Assembly: GCF_900635955.1 (NCBI RefSeq)
Contig: NZ_LR134201.1
Span: 2,232,001-2,296,000 of the forward strand
Length of the DNA: 64,000 bases
Reading direction: 5' to 3'
Source of the DNA: Cedecea lapagei
GTDB taxonomy: Bacteria; Pseudomonadota; Gammaproteobacteria; Enterobacterales; Enterobacteriaceae
Below are positions 40,751 to 48,519 of the stretch, piece after piece. A program made the position numbers and the translations under genes. Position 1 is the stretch's first letter. Each line of letters opens with the position of its first letter. The notes below the pieces were generated by a model that made no database searches, was not told the DNA's origin, and saw nothing but the letters and a program-made list of their open reading frames with translations.

Positions 40751-41245
40751 TCATGAGTATCGAATTATCGTAAAACCTTCGCGCTCCTCCGGCGCAACAA
40801 AGTAGCGAGTAATCAAATCAAACTGCGCGTCCGTAGCGGCAAAATCGTGAGTTCCGCTGCTGTTGCGGGCGCGTAACCTCTCCCGACAAACCTCATCGGG
40901 CACATCGAGATAGTGCAGCCGGTTATCTACGCCAGCCTGATCGATCACCGTTTTCATCCACTGTCGGTTTGCCAGCGTGTTGGCCGGGAAATCGAGCACC
41001 ACCGAGAGCCCATTCTGCAGCAGGGAAATAAGATGCGGCGTTAGCGCGTTTTTCAGCTTGTTTGAGCACGCTACATAATCCGCTACGCTCTGCATCTGCT
41101 CACCGTAAAGTGCCGCAAGCCAGCTGTCTTCACTGACCAGAATTGTGTTGGGCGCTTCGATTAGCCGCGCGCTTAGCGTGGATTTCCCGGCGGCGATCTT
41201 GCCGCATAAAAGATGAAGTGTGGGTTTATGGGAAAACGTTGACAT
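40751..41245 (-). CDS. P-loop ATP-binding kinase-like protein
   Basis: From the ATG at 41245 the protein has 164 residues. A Walker A motif sits at the N-terminus (LLCGKIAAGKSTLSARL, about residues 8-24) and a Walker-B-like hydrophobic strand ending VVLDFPANT near 80. The C-terminal half has RLRARNSSG, which resembles the LID arginines of zeta-toxin/chloramphenicol phosphotransferase-type small-molecule kinases. The substrate is unknown and no antitoxin is adjacent. ATG codons at 41248 and 41278 are alternatives; the GAGG 5 bases before 41245 favours the chosen one. Confidence 0.8.
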   Translation of the reverse strand: MSTFSHKPTLHLLCGKIAAGKSTLSARLIEAPNTILVSEDSWLAALYGEQMQSVADYVACSNKLKNALTPHLISLLQNGLSVVLDFPANTLANRQWMKTVIDQAGVDNRLHYLDVPDEVCRERLRARNSSGTHDFAATDAQFDLITRYFVAPEEREGFTIIRYS

Positions 41246-41344
41246 CATTGCCTCAGAGTAAAAGTAACATATGCACAACTCTCTACCTGTCTGAAGAAAG
41301 AGACAACTGGTAAAAATAGTGGGTCAGACGTTGACCCGCCAGTT

Positions 41345-42443
41345 CTATTTCAGCTTTGTCCAGTAGGTTCCCGTTTCCTTCACGGCCAGAAACTGCTGGT
41401 TCATCTCATCCATCGTTTGCTGCGGATCTATGTCCGCGAATAGCTGAGGATGGAACGTTCTGGCAAAGAACTCTACGTCCAGCAGGTGCCAGGGAGAAAG
41501 GTAGAAGTTGTGCCACACCGCCCACGCCTTACCGTGGTGAACGGCGTACAGATTTGAAACAACTTTTTGCTGCCCCAGCACCTGGGGAGAAGCTTTGCTG
41601 GACCTGAGCCGCCGAGACCTCAGAGCCAAGCTGTAGCCTGCCTTTTTGATCCGGCCCGGCGCTGCCGGTGGCGATGTAAATATCCGGATTTACCGTCAGC
41701 AGCGCCTCTGGCGAAATTTTGCCATAAACGCCAGGGAATCGGCTCTCGGCGATATTGTCGCCACCTGCAAAGGTCAGCAAATCGGCAAGGTTTCCGCGCC
41801 CGACGGTAGTACAGCAGTCGCTTTTATCCCCCAAATGCAGCTGCAACATCACCGATGGCTTAACGGGTTTAGCCTCCGCCAGGCGTTTGGCAATCTTCTC
41901 CATATGCTGCTGGTAGAAGTGGATAAACCTCTCCGCTTTCGGCTTGTCGTTTAACGCCTCGCCAAGAATACGCAGGCTGGGAACGGTATTATTCAGCTGA
42001 TCGACGCGGAGATCGACATAGATCACCGGGATATGCGCCTGCGTCAGCTGGCTTAGAAAGCTGTCATGGTTGCTCTCTTTTTTGGCGTAGATCGGCAAAA
42101 TGACCAGGTCGGGGCGCAGGGCAATGACTTTTTCGACGCTTATCTGCGAGAAGTTATTGTTGCCGATGATGGGGATATTTTTGATTTCCGGGAAGGCCGC
42201 CGTGTAGCGGTTCCAGGTCTGCGGATCCAGGCGCTGCAAATCCGCAGGCCAGCCAACAACCCGTTTTGCCGGATTACCTTCCTCCACAAGTGCCAGGGTA
42301 TAAATCATCCGGCTTTCGCCGACCACCAGCCGCTGTGGGTTATCAGGAACCTCAACTTTACGCTGGAGAATGTCGGTAATCGTTTTGGCCTGGCTGCCGG
42401 CGCTGAGCGCCAGCAGGGCCGCAAGTAATAGCGACTTTTTCAT
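41345..42443 (-). pseudogene. Iron-siderophore ABC binding protein, reading frame broken by one extra base
   Basis: The intact protein would be about 365 residues: a signal peptide (KKSLLLAALLALSAGSQA) and a periplasmic-binding-protein fold typical of FecB/BtuF-like proteins (RLVVGESRMIYTLALVEEGNP; VEKVIALRPDLVILP). The frame shifts after about residue 285 at a four-C run on the coding strand (G4 at 41584-41587 on the plus strand) that should be C3 (TTC TCC CAG GTG). The rest (QVLGQQKVVSNLYAVHHGKA...ETGTYWTKLK) continues in the next frame. The start lies 1 base after the TonB receptor stop, so the two are one operon. No permease or ATPase is nearby. The lesion type matches betT and betB. Confidence 0.88.
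41584..41587. other. Frameshift site in the binding-protein gene (G4 run)
   Basis: With one base fewer the coding strand reads Ser-Phe-Ser-Gln-Val-Leu-Gly-Gln-Gln, joining the two frames into one continuous protein. Confidence 0.8.
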
Positions 42444-42444
42444 C

Positions 42445-44589
42445 TCAGAAGTCCACGCTCGCGGAGAGATAAACGGTGCGGGGTTCGCCTTCGATCACGC
42501 GCAGGTTACCGGCGCTGGACTCGTAGTATTCGCGGTCAAACAGGTTTTTGACGTTCAGCTTCAGCTCGGTGTTTTTGCCGACAAGCTTGCTGTCCCAGGC
42601 GATAAACGCATCCGCCACGGTGTAAGACGGCATGGTAAAGCTGTTTTCCGGATCGCCTGCACGGCTGCCGACATAGCGACCGCCGCCGCCCAGGCGTACT
42701 TCACCCGGCAGCCAGGAGAAGCGCAGGGTATGACTGAGGTAGAGCCCGCCCATGGTCGTCGGCGCATTCACCAGACGATTGCCAACGTTTACCGGGTTAA
42801 TATCGTCTTCAACAATCTCCGTTTTGTCGTAGCTGTAGTTCGCCGTCAGGTTCCAGTCCTCAGCAATTTCGCCGTTAAGCTCTAATTCCGCCCCGGTCGA
42901 GCGGGCTTTCGGGATGTTGCGTGTAACGCCGTTGATAAACACCGACATGTCTTTTTCGTCAATGCGGTAAAGCGCCAGGCTGCTGGTAAGACGTGGCGAC
43001 ATCTGCCATTTCGCGCCCACTTCCCAGGTTGTGCCTTTTTCGGTAGAGGCGACGTTGCCGTCATCGTCCGTCTGTGTTGAGGGAGTAAAGGATTTGCTGT
43101 AGCTGCCGTAAAGCGAAACGTCCGGAATGATTTTATACACCAGGCCCATTTGCGGCAGAAATGCATTACCTCTGTCTTCAAGCGTGGTTTTCGGCTTCAG
43201 CCAGCCTGAGCTGGACGTCTGGGTGTAACGCTGCAGACGGCCACCCAGCACGGCTATCCACTGGTCGTTCAGGTGGATACTGTCTTTGGCAAATACAGAG
43301 CGGCTATAAAGGTTGGTGCGCAGATTACTGTTGGTGTCGTTATAGGTGCTGCTGTTGGTCACCGGCGTTTCGCCGTAGACCGGTTTGTACATATTGAAGG
43401 TTTTCGACACCTTCCCACGGTAGGAATTCTTTTTGTAAGTTTCGTTTTGCTCGTAGTCCGCGCCGAGCGTGATGTCGTGAGTCATCCCCAGCAGTTCCGG
43501 GCTGCCGTTAATGTCCCATGAGGCGTAATCGGTCTGGTGATTAAAGCCCCGGTTTGCATCCGCGCGTCGGGAGACAATGCCGCTGACGGGATCAACCGCC
43601 GTGGCGCGAACCTCATTGCTGTCGTAGCGGCGCTGCATCCAGGCGTAGTTCAGGTTGGTTTCCCAGGTATCATCCAGCTTGTATGAATAGCTGGTTGTCA
43701 GTCGCTTGTTCTTGCCCCAGGCGTGGTTGGCGTAATCGTCGATGCGGCGATCGTAAGGAATGTTTAGCGGCTGGCCGTTGATAAACGCCGTGCCGCGGTC
43801 GTAAGGGATATCAAACTTATATTCCACATAGCTGATATTGAACGAGGCTTTGTCGCCGTACCAGCTCAGAGAGGGGGCTATCAGCGTGTGCTCATCGCTG
43901 CCGAAGTTACGCCAGTAATCTTCGTGCTGGCGTTCAGCAACCAGACGGAAGGCGAAACCGTTGCCGAGCGGGCCGGTGACGTCAACCATCCCCGAACCGC
44001 CGCCGTTGCTGCTGCTTGTGCCGCTGACGTGGGTATTCCAGGTATACTGGGGTTTCTTACTGACGAGGTTGATCACCCCGCCAGGGTTCAGGATGCCGTA
44101 GAGCAGGGAGGCCGAACCTTTAAGCACCTCAACATGATCGATGCTGGAATCCATTGCCAGGCCCTGGTTACTGCGCACGCCGTCAATAAACACCGAACCG
44201 TCGCTGTTTGAACCAAACCCACGTTTTACAAAACCGTCCTCTATGCCGCCCAGGGTATTACTCTGCGTAACGCCGCTGACAAACTTCATCGCATCATTGA
44301 CCGAGGTAACAGCATAATCGTCAATAACCTGAGGCGTCACGACGCTAACGGACTGAGGGATTTCGCTACGCGGCGTTTTGCTGCGCGAGGCAATGGAGGT
44401 GTCATCCTGGGTATAGCTTGTTGGTGAGCCGTCCGGGTTAGCGTTGGCAACGACCGTCAATGTCTCTTCTTTGGGGCGGTCGGCTGCAAAAGCAGGTGCA
44501 CCCGCAATGAAGGTTGAAATAATGAGTAAGTGTGAATTAAGAAGCGCCTGGCGAACGAAAGTTGAACCCAATGGAATACGAGTCATCAT
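42445..44589 (-). CDS. TonB-dependent siderophore receptor
   Basis: The 714-residue outer-membrane receptor has a signal peptide ending APAFA, the TonB box ETLTVVANA, a plug domain (about 75-190: EIPQSVSVVTPQVIDDYAVTS, VKRGFGSN, VEVLKGSASLLYGILNPGGVINLVSKKPQ) and a 22-strand barrel ending YLSASVDF, the outer-membrane targeting signature with terminal Phe. The plug is of the FhuE/FoxA/FpvA ferric-siderophore type; the ligand cannot be named. A near-consensus Fur box overlaps its predicted -35. The binding-protein gene follows by one base, so the two probably act in sequence in iron uptake. Confidence 0.93.
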   Translation of the reverse strand: MMTRIPLGSTFVRQALLNSHLLIISTFIAGAPAFAADRPKEETLTVVANANPDGSPTSYTQDDTSIASRSKTPRSEIPQSVSVVTPQVIDDYAVTSVNDAMKFVSGVTQSNTLGGIEDGFVKRGFGSNSDGSVFIDGVRSNQGLAMDSSIDHVEVLKGSASLLYGILNPGGVINLVSKKPQYTWNTHVSGTSSSNGGGSGMVDVTGPLGNGFAFRLVAERQHEDYWRNFGSDEHTLIAPSLSWYGDKASFNISYVEYKFDIPYDRGTAFINGQPLNIPYDRRIDDYANHAWGKNKRLTTSYSYKLDDTWETNLNYAWMQRRYDSNEVRATAVDPVSGIVSRRADANRGFNHQTDYASWDINGSPELLGMTHDITLGADYEQNETYKKNSYRGKVSKTFNMYKPVYGETPVTNSSTYNDTNSNLRTNLYSRSVFAKDSIHLNDQWIAVLGGRLQRYTQTSSSGWLKPKTTLEDRGNAFLPQMGLVYKIIPDVSLYGSYSKSFTPSTQTDDDGNVASTEKGTTWEVGAKWQMSPRLTSSLALYRIDEKDMSVFINGVTRNIPKARSTGAELELNGEIAEDWNLTANYSYDKTEIVEDDINPVNVGNRLVNAPTTMGGLYLSHTLRFSWLPGEVRLGGGGRYVGSRAGDPENSFTMPSYTVADAFIAWDSKLVGKNTELKLNVKNLFDREYYESSAGNLRVIEGEPRTVYLSASVDF

Positions 44590-44614
44590 GTTGATTGTCT
44601 GTGTTGAAGCGATT

Positions 44615-44644
44615 TTATAATGTGAATTGTGATGATAATGACAA
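44615..44644 (-). promoter_or_regulatory. Predicted promoter of the TonB receptor operon
   Basis: A -35 TTGTCA (44644-44639) and a -10 TTATAA (44620-44615) are separated by 18 bases, about 25 bases before the ATG. The -35 lies inside the Fur box. Confidence 0.55.
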
Positions 44645-44652
44645 TAATTAGC
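44634..44652. promoter_or_regulatory. Fur box
   Basis: GATAATGACAATAATTAGC matches the 19-bp Fur consensus at 16 positions. It overlaps the predicted -35, so iron-bound Fur should block transcription of the receptor and binding-protein genes. Confidence 0.85.
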
Positions 44653-45047
44653 ATTTACAATATCAACTCTGCTTACATAAGCACTGGTTTTTTATCCAAA
44701 AACCGGATGAATAAGCAGGATACGGGGCCGCCTGGAAAACGGAAAACATCCTACGCTAAGCCTGTTTTTTGTACAGACTGCTATCTACTGAGCGTAACGT
44801 GCGGTATCTCCCAGGAAGTCGTGGAAGGTCTTGCCCTTAATGTAATAGAAATACAAAAATACTAGACTAATAATTCTATTTTGCGAGATCAACGCTGTTC
44901 AACTTTTTTAGCCTTCCCTCACTCAATTCCTTCTAAATTTAGCCAGATCATAAACAATTCGCTACAAAATTGCGCCTTTTATTCTTTAGCCGTCTGAAAA
45001 GAGAGGCTGATCCGGCGCCGAGCCTGCCGATCTCGCTTTGATTCTTC
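44653..45047. other. Non-coding stretch upstream of the patatin gene
   Basis: No convincing gene is visible here. It is richer in A+T than the G+C-rich patatin and TetR genes that follow and may contain the boundary of an acquired segment. A 78-codon frame starting at 44629 has no recognisable features and overlaps the Fur box. Confidence 0.45.
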
Positions 45048-45061
45048 AGACTAACCAGTCT
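45048..45061. promoter_or_regulatory. Candidate TetR-family operator upstream of the patatin gene
   Basis: AGACT-AACC-AGTCT is a perfect inverted repeat 90 bases before the patatin ATG. TAGAC...GTCTA-type palindromes are typical of one branch of TetR regulators, and a TetR gene lies just downstream of patatin. Confidence 0.45.
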
Positions 45062-45151
45062 ACTATCATCCTGCGGCGGTTGAGGGGCTCCACCGGGAGA
45101 CCAAACCACCATGGCGCGAACGCGAAACCTTGAGGAAGGGAGAAAACAGAA

Positions 45152-46036
45152 ATGAGCAAGGCTTTGGTACTGAGTGGCGGTGGCGCTGTTGGCGTCGCAT
45201 GGGAAACGGGTGTGGTCTTTGGCCTTGCCCGCGGCGGCGTTGACCTGCGTGACGCTAACTTTGTGACCGGGACATCGGCCGGTTCCTCGGTAGGCGCCCG
45301 TGTCGCCGCAGGTCAGGATCTGGAGAGCGTTGTTGCGTTCTACCGCGACATGGGGCGGAAGCTCGCAGCAAACGCAATGCCGCGTATGGGCCCGACCGAC
45401 GAGGAACTGGGTGCGGTGATGGGGAAAATCGCCGACACGCTGACCGGCGATGGAACGCCCGAGGCGCGACGCGCAAAGCTGGGCCAATTCGCACTGGCTG
45501 CACCCGCCGCTCCCGAAGAAGTCCTTCTCGAAAGGTTTGCCGACTTGAAGGACGTCGCGTGGCCGCCGAGCTACCACTGCCCGACGATCGACGCAGAGAC
45601 TGGCGAATGGGTTGTTTGGGATTCGACGTCGGGTGTAGGACTGGATCGCGGGATTGCATCGAGCTGCTGTGTCCCGGGCCTGTCCGCTCCGATCACTATC
45701 AACGGTCGACGCTACATCGACGGCGGTTTCCGGTCGCCTACCAGCGCAGACCTCGCGAAGGGGAATGACCTCGTTCTCGTCATTTCGTTGGTGGACCGCT
45801 CGGCACAAACCGGCGCGTTCGCGCAGATGGGGTTCGGTGCGCAGTTGGAGCGCGAGTTGCAGTATCTTCGCGACAGCGGATCGGAGGTGCTGATGTTCGA
45901 AGCGGACTCATACTCGAAAGCAGCGATCGGCATCAATCCGATGGACTCATCGAAGGCGCCGGCGGCGCTTGAAGCTGGCATCCGTCAGGGCGAAACCGAA
46001 GCTTCGCGCATCGGAGCGTTCTGGAATAGTTTGTAA
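45152..46036 (+). CDS. Patatin-like phospholipase family protein
   Basis: The 294-residue protein has the patatin catalytic layout: oxyanion-hole glycines SGGGAVG at residues 8-14, nucleophile Ser42 in GTSAG, and the catalytic Asp190 in YIDGGF. There is no signal peptide, so it acts in the cytoplasm unless delivered otherwise, as a lipid acyl hydrolase. Base and codon use (many GCG, GTC, TCG and CGC codons) differ from neighbouring genes, suggesting transfer from a high-G+C donor. The start has a GAAGGGAG ribosome-binding site. A TetR gene follows by 179 bases, and a palindrome upstream may be its target. Confidence 0.9.
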   Translation: MSKALVLSGGGAVGVAWETGVVFGLARGGVDLRDANFVTGTSAGSSVGARVAAGQDLESVVAFYRDMGRKLAANAMPRMGPTDEELGAVMGKIADTLTGDGTPEARRAKLGQFALAAPAAPEEVLLERFADLKDVAWPPSYHCPTIDAETGEWVVWDSTSGVGLDRGIASSCCVPGLSAPITINGRRYIDGGFRSPTSADLAKGNDLVLVISLVDRSAQTGAFAQMGFGAQLERELQYLRDSGSEVLMFEADSYSKAAIGINPMDSSKAPAALEAGIRQGETEASRIGAFWNSL

Positions 46037-46215
46037 CCGGAAACGGGTAAAGCAAGATTACATAAGGCGCCGCACGTTGTTAGTTTGGCGCCTCAGCCTA
46101 TTCCGGGCTTAGGCGGGGCGACCTCTCCTTACCGGTTTAAAATGAGCGGCGGTGGTCACCATCATGGCACTCGCTTTTTCGAATTCATCATTCTACTTTA
46201 CGGAGTTGGAATATC

Positions 46216-46812
46216 ATGGCCCGACCCAAGCAGCTTGATCGCGACAAAGCGCTGGACGCCGCAAAGCGGCTATTCTGGCAACGCGGCTACGCCGGTGTAT
46301 CGGCCGACGACCTCATCAAGGAGATGGGAATCGCGCGGCAGAGTCTGTACGACAATTTTGGCAGCAAGCGTGCGCTATACCTTGAGGCTCTACGCTCCTA
46401 CAACACCGGCAATGTCGGCGCACTCATTCAGCTTCTTCGCGAAGAAAAGTCGGTACGCGAAACGCTGAAGCGCCTCCTGCTGGCACCTGCCCAGCTCTCG
46501 CAGGAAGAACGCGAGATGGGTTGCTTCAACGTCAGCTCGCTTTCCGAGTTCGGTCTCGCCGATCCAGAAGTGCTGGCGGCAAGCGAAGGAAGTCGCGTAG
46601 CCGCGAACGCCGCCATCGAGTCCCTGATCGACGAAGGAAAGCGCAACGGTGAACTTCCCGCCCATCTGAACACCCGCGTCGCCAGCAACTACATCGCCTG
46701 CATATCGGCCGGCCTTAAGGTTTCCAGTCGCGCTGGCGCGAGCAGCGATATGCTGCGCGAGATCGGCGAGATGGCATTGACCGCCATCACGGGCGGCGAT
46801 CTGCCGGCGTAG
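46216..46812 (+). CDS. TetR family transcriptional regulator
   Basis: The 198-residue protein has an N-terminal helix-turn-helix (SADDLIKEMGIARQSLYDNFGSKRALY, about 28-54) and a C-terminal TetR_C-type ligand domain with MGCFNVSSLSEFGLADPEV. This form (FWQRGYAGVSADDL...GCFNVS) is common in regulators of oxidative or reactive-aldehyde responses. Codon use resembles the patatin gene upstream, suggesting that both arrived together. GGAG lies 9-12 bases before the ATG. The likely target is the patatin promoter. Confidence 0.9.
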   Translation: MARPKQLDRDKALDAAKRLFWQRGYAGVSADDLIKEMGIARQSLYDNFGSKRALYLEALRSYNTGNVGALIQLLREEKSVRETLKRLLLAPAQLSQEEREMGCFNVSSLSEFGLADPEVLAASEGSRVAANAAIESLIDEGKRNGELPAHLNTRVASNYIACISAGLKVSSRAGASSDMLREIGEMALTAITGGDLPA

Positions 46813-47026
46813 AGAAAAAGAAAAGAGGGCGCAGACCTGAAACGGATCGAGCGTCCTCCGGAGAAACTGTCGCCATAAGCACCGCCGTACGCCACTGCGG
46901 GTTTTACCGATCATGTCTTTGCTTTGATGCATCTGCTGGGATTTGCGTTCTGTCCGCGAAGCAGGGATCTCCACGACTAGAAGCTGTTTATCAAAGGGAA
47001 AGCGGCCCCCAGGATAAAGAGAGCGT

Positions 47027-47046
47027 CGCGGGACGAGCGTCCCGCG
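47027..47046. terminator. Hairpin between the TetR gene and tyrP
   Basis: CGCGGGACG and CGTCCCGCG form a 9-bp perfect stem with a 2-base centre, 16 bases after the tyrP stop. T tracts on either side are weak, so it may end the tyrP transcript inefficiently. Confidence 0.5.
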
Positions 47047-47061
47047 TAAACAGAAAGGGGA

Positions 47062-48273
47062 TTAGCCGACTTCCGGCAGCAGACCAACGACAATCAGGAA
47101 CTGAATAACGATGACTGCAATACCGCAGGCGAAGACCAGAACCAGCAGCGGTTTGCCGCCCGCAACGCGCCAGGTTGTCTCCGGGTGCTGCTTACGGCTC
47201 TGCCAGACCAGCATCGAAGGAACCAGCAGGGCCAGTACCGCCAGCGCAACTCCCGCATACCCCAATGCCATCACAAATCCCTGCGGGTAAAATAGCGCGA
47301 AGACCAGCGGCGGCAGGAAGGTCATCAGCCCGGTTTGCAGTCGACCAGAAGCCTTACGATTACGGGCAAAGAGATCGCCCAGGTAGTCAAACAGGCCCAG
47401 GGAAACCCCAAGGAAAGAGGTGGCCAGCGCGAAATCGGCAAACAAATGAACCGCCAGCTCTACGTGCGGCGTCGCAACAACCTGGCGCACAACCTGCAGG
47501 AACCCGTTGAGGCCGGAGTGTTCAGCCATCAGCCCGGCAAAGGTCGGGGAATCAATGGCTCCGAGGGTTGCCAGCTGCCAGAAGATGTAGGCCACCAGCG
47601 GGATGGCGCTGCCGATGATAAACACCCAGCGCAGCTTGCGGATATTACCGTTCATGTAACTGACAATGCTCGGCACGCTACCGTGGAAGCCGAATGAGGT
47701 GAAAATTACCGGAATGGCGGAGAGCGCCAGTCCTTTTTCAATTGGCAGCGTCAGCAGGTTTGTATGGTGAATATGCGGCATCATCAGCGCCAGCATCACC
47801 ACCAGCAGAATGATTTTGGCGCTAAACAGCACGCGGTTAAACATATCCACCATATGGGTGCCGACACAGACAATCCCGCCCGCTACTACGGTAAACAGGA
47901 GAACGCCGGAGGTGGCTGAAATCGTCGTGGAAAGCCACTGGCTAAGGCTCGCGGCCAGCAGCTCACCCGCACCGCTGATATAGGCAGCCGTGAGCGCGTA
48001 CATCAGGAACAGCATGCTAAAGCCTGTCAACCATTGTCCAGGGCGGCCTATGTAGCGCCGGGCAAGGGTGCCAAGGCCGGTTTCCGCGGAGACATGCTGA
48101 TAAACCTCTACCAGCAGCAGCGCGGTGTAACACATCAAGCCCCAAAGGCCGATAAGCATCAGCAGCGTAACGCCAAAACCTACGCCTGCAGAAGCCAGCG
48201 GCATCGCCAGCATTCCTGCGCCAATTGTGGTTCCCGCCACGATAAAAACACTGCCAAGAGTCCTGTTCTTCAC
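47062..48273 (-). CDS. tyrP: Tyrosine-specific permease (TyrP)
   Basis: The 403-residue protein is exactly the length of E. coli TyrP and highly similar throughout. It starts MKNRTLGSVFIVAGTTIGAGMLAMPLA, the hydroxy/aromatic amino-acid permease (HAAAP) signature, has 11 predicted helices, and ends FLIVVGLLPEVG. It imports tyrosine with protons. A TyrR box lies upstream at the distance expected for control by TyrR. It is convergent with the TetR gene and divergent from the binding-protein gene at 48520. Confidence 0.95.
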   Translation of the reverse strand: MKNRTLGSVFIVAGTTIGAGMLAMPLASAGVGFGVTLLMLIGLWGLMCYTALLLVEVYQHVSAETGLGTLARRYIGRPGQWLTGFSMLFLMYALTAAYISGAGELLAASLSQWLSTTISATSGVLLFTVVAGGIVCVGTHMVDMFNRVLFSAKIILLVVMLALMMPHIHHTNLLTLPIEKGLALSAIPVIFTSFGFHGSVPSIVSYMNGNIRKLRWVFIIGSAIPLVAYIFWQLATLGAIDSPTFAGLMAEHSGLNGFLQVVRQVVATPHVELAVHLFADFALATSFLGVSLGLFDYLGDLFARNRKASGRLQTGLMTFLPPLVFALFYPQGFVMALGYAGVALAVLALLVPSMLVWQSRKQHPETTWRVAGGKPLLVLVFACGIAVIVIQFLIVVGLLPEVG

Positions 48274-48318
48274 GCTTTCCTCTGAATTTACGAAGAGCTA
48301 TATGCCATTATGCCGCGC

Positions 48319-48347
48319 AGGGTAAGGGAAAAGCGCATGTCCGTCAA
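48319..48347 (-). promoter_or_regulatory. Predicted tyrP promoter
   Basis: TTGACG (48347-48342) and TACCCT (48324-48319) are spaced by 17 bases; transcription would start near 48312, leaving a leader of about 39 bases. Confidence 0.6.
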
Positions 48348-48364
48348 ATGAGGGTTACGCGGCA

Positions 48365-48382
48365 TGTATTGCTATGTTTACA
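48365..48382. promoter_or_regulatory. TyrR box upstream of tyrP
   Basis: TGTATT-N6-TTTACA matches the TyrR consensus TGTAAA-N6-TTTACA at 10 of 12 positions, including the invariant TGTA and TTACA parts. Its centre is about 61 bases upstream of the predicted start, a position from which TyrR activates or represses. Confidence 0.8.
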
Positions 48383-48399
48383 ACCTCGACAGGGTGTGA

Positions 48400-48412
48400 G
48401 TGACGTTGTCAC
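48400..48412. promoter_or_regulatory. Unassigned 13-bp palindrome between tyrP and the binding-protein gene
   Basis: GTGAC-GTT-GTCAC is a perfect inverted repeat in the divergent promoter region. It does not match TyrR or Fur sites; its regulator is unknown. Confidence 0.35.
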
Positions 48413-48474
48413 GTAATAAAATTAAACCAAACAGTGCTTGCCCTGTCGGCGGCAATTGAGGCTTTATTAATATA

Positions 48475-48493
48475 AATAGTAATAATAACTAAT
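48475..48493. promoter_or_regulatory. Possible Fur box upstream of the iron-type binding-protein gene
   Basis: AATAGTAATAATAACTAAT matches the Fur consensus at about 12 of 19 positions and lies 27 bases before the ATG. The A+T-rich background weakens the call. Confidence 0.4.
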
Positions 48494-48519
48494 CTCTTTC
48501 TCATGGAGAGCAACAGTAA

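Noticed and set aside
44629..44865. 78-codon frame upstream of the patatin gene
   Set aside because: Starts inside the Fur box and TonB-receptor promoter, and the translation shows no recognisable or well-composed sequence.
44948..45808. Open frame opposite the patatin gene (286 codons, minus strand)
   Set aside because: Antisense shadow of a high-G+C gene whose patatin motifs on the plus strand are complete.
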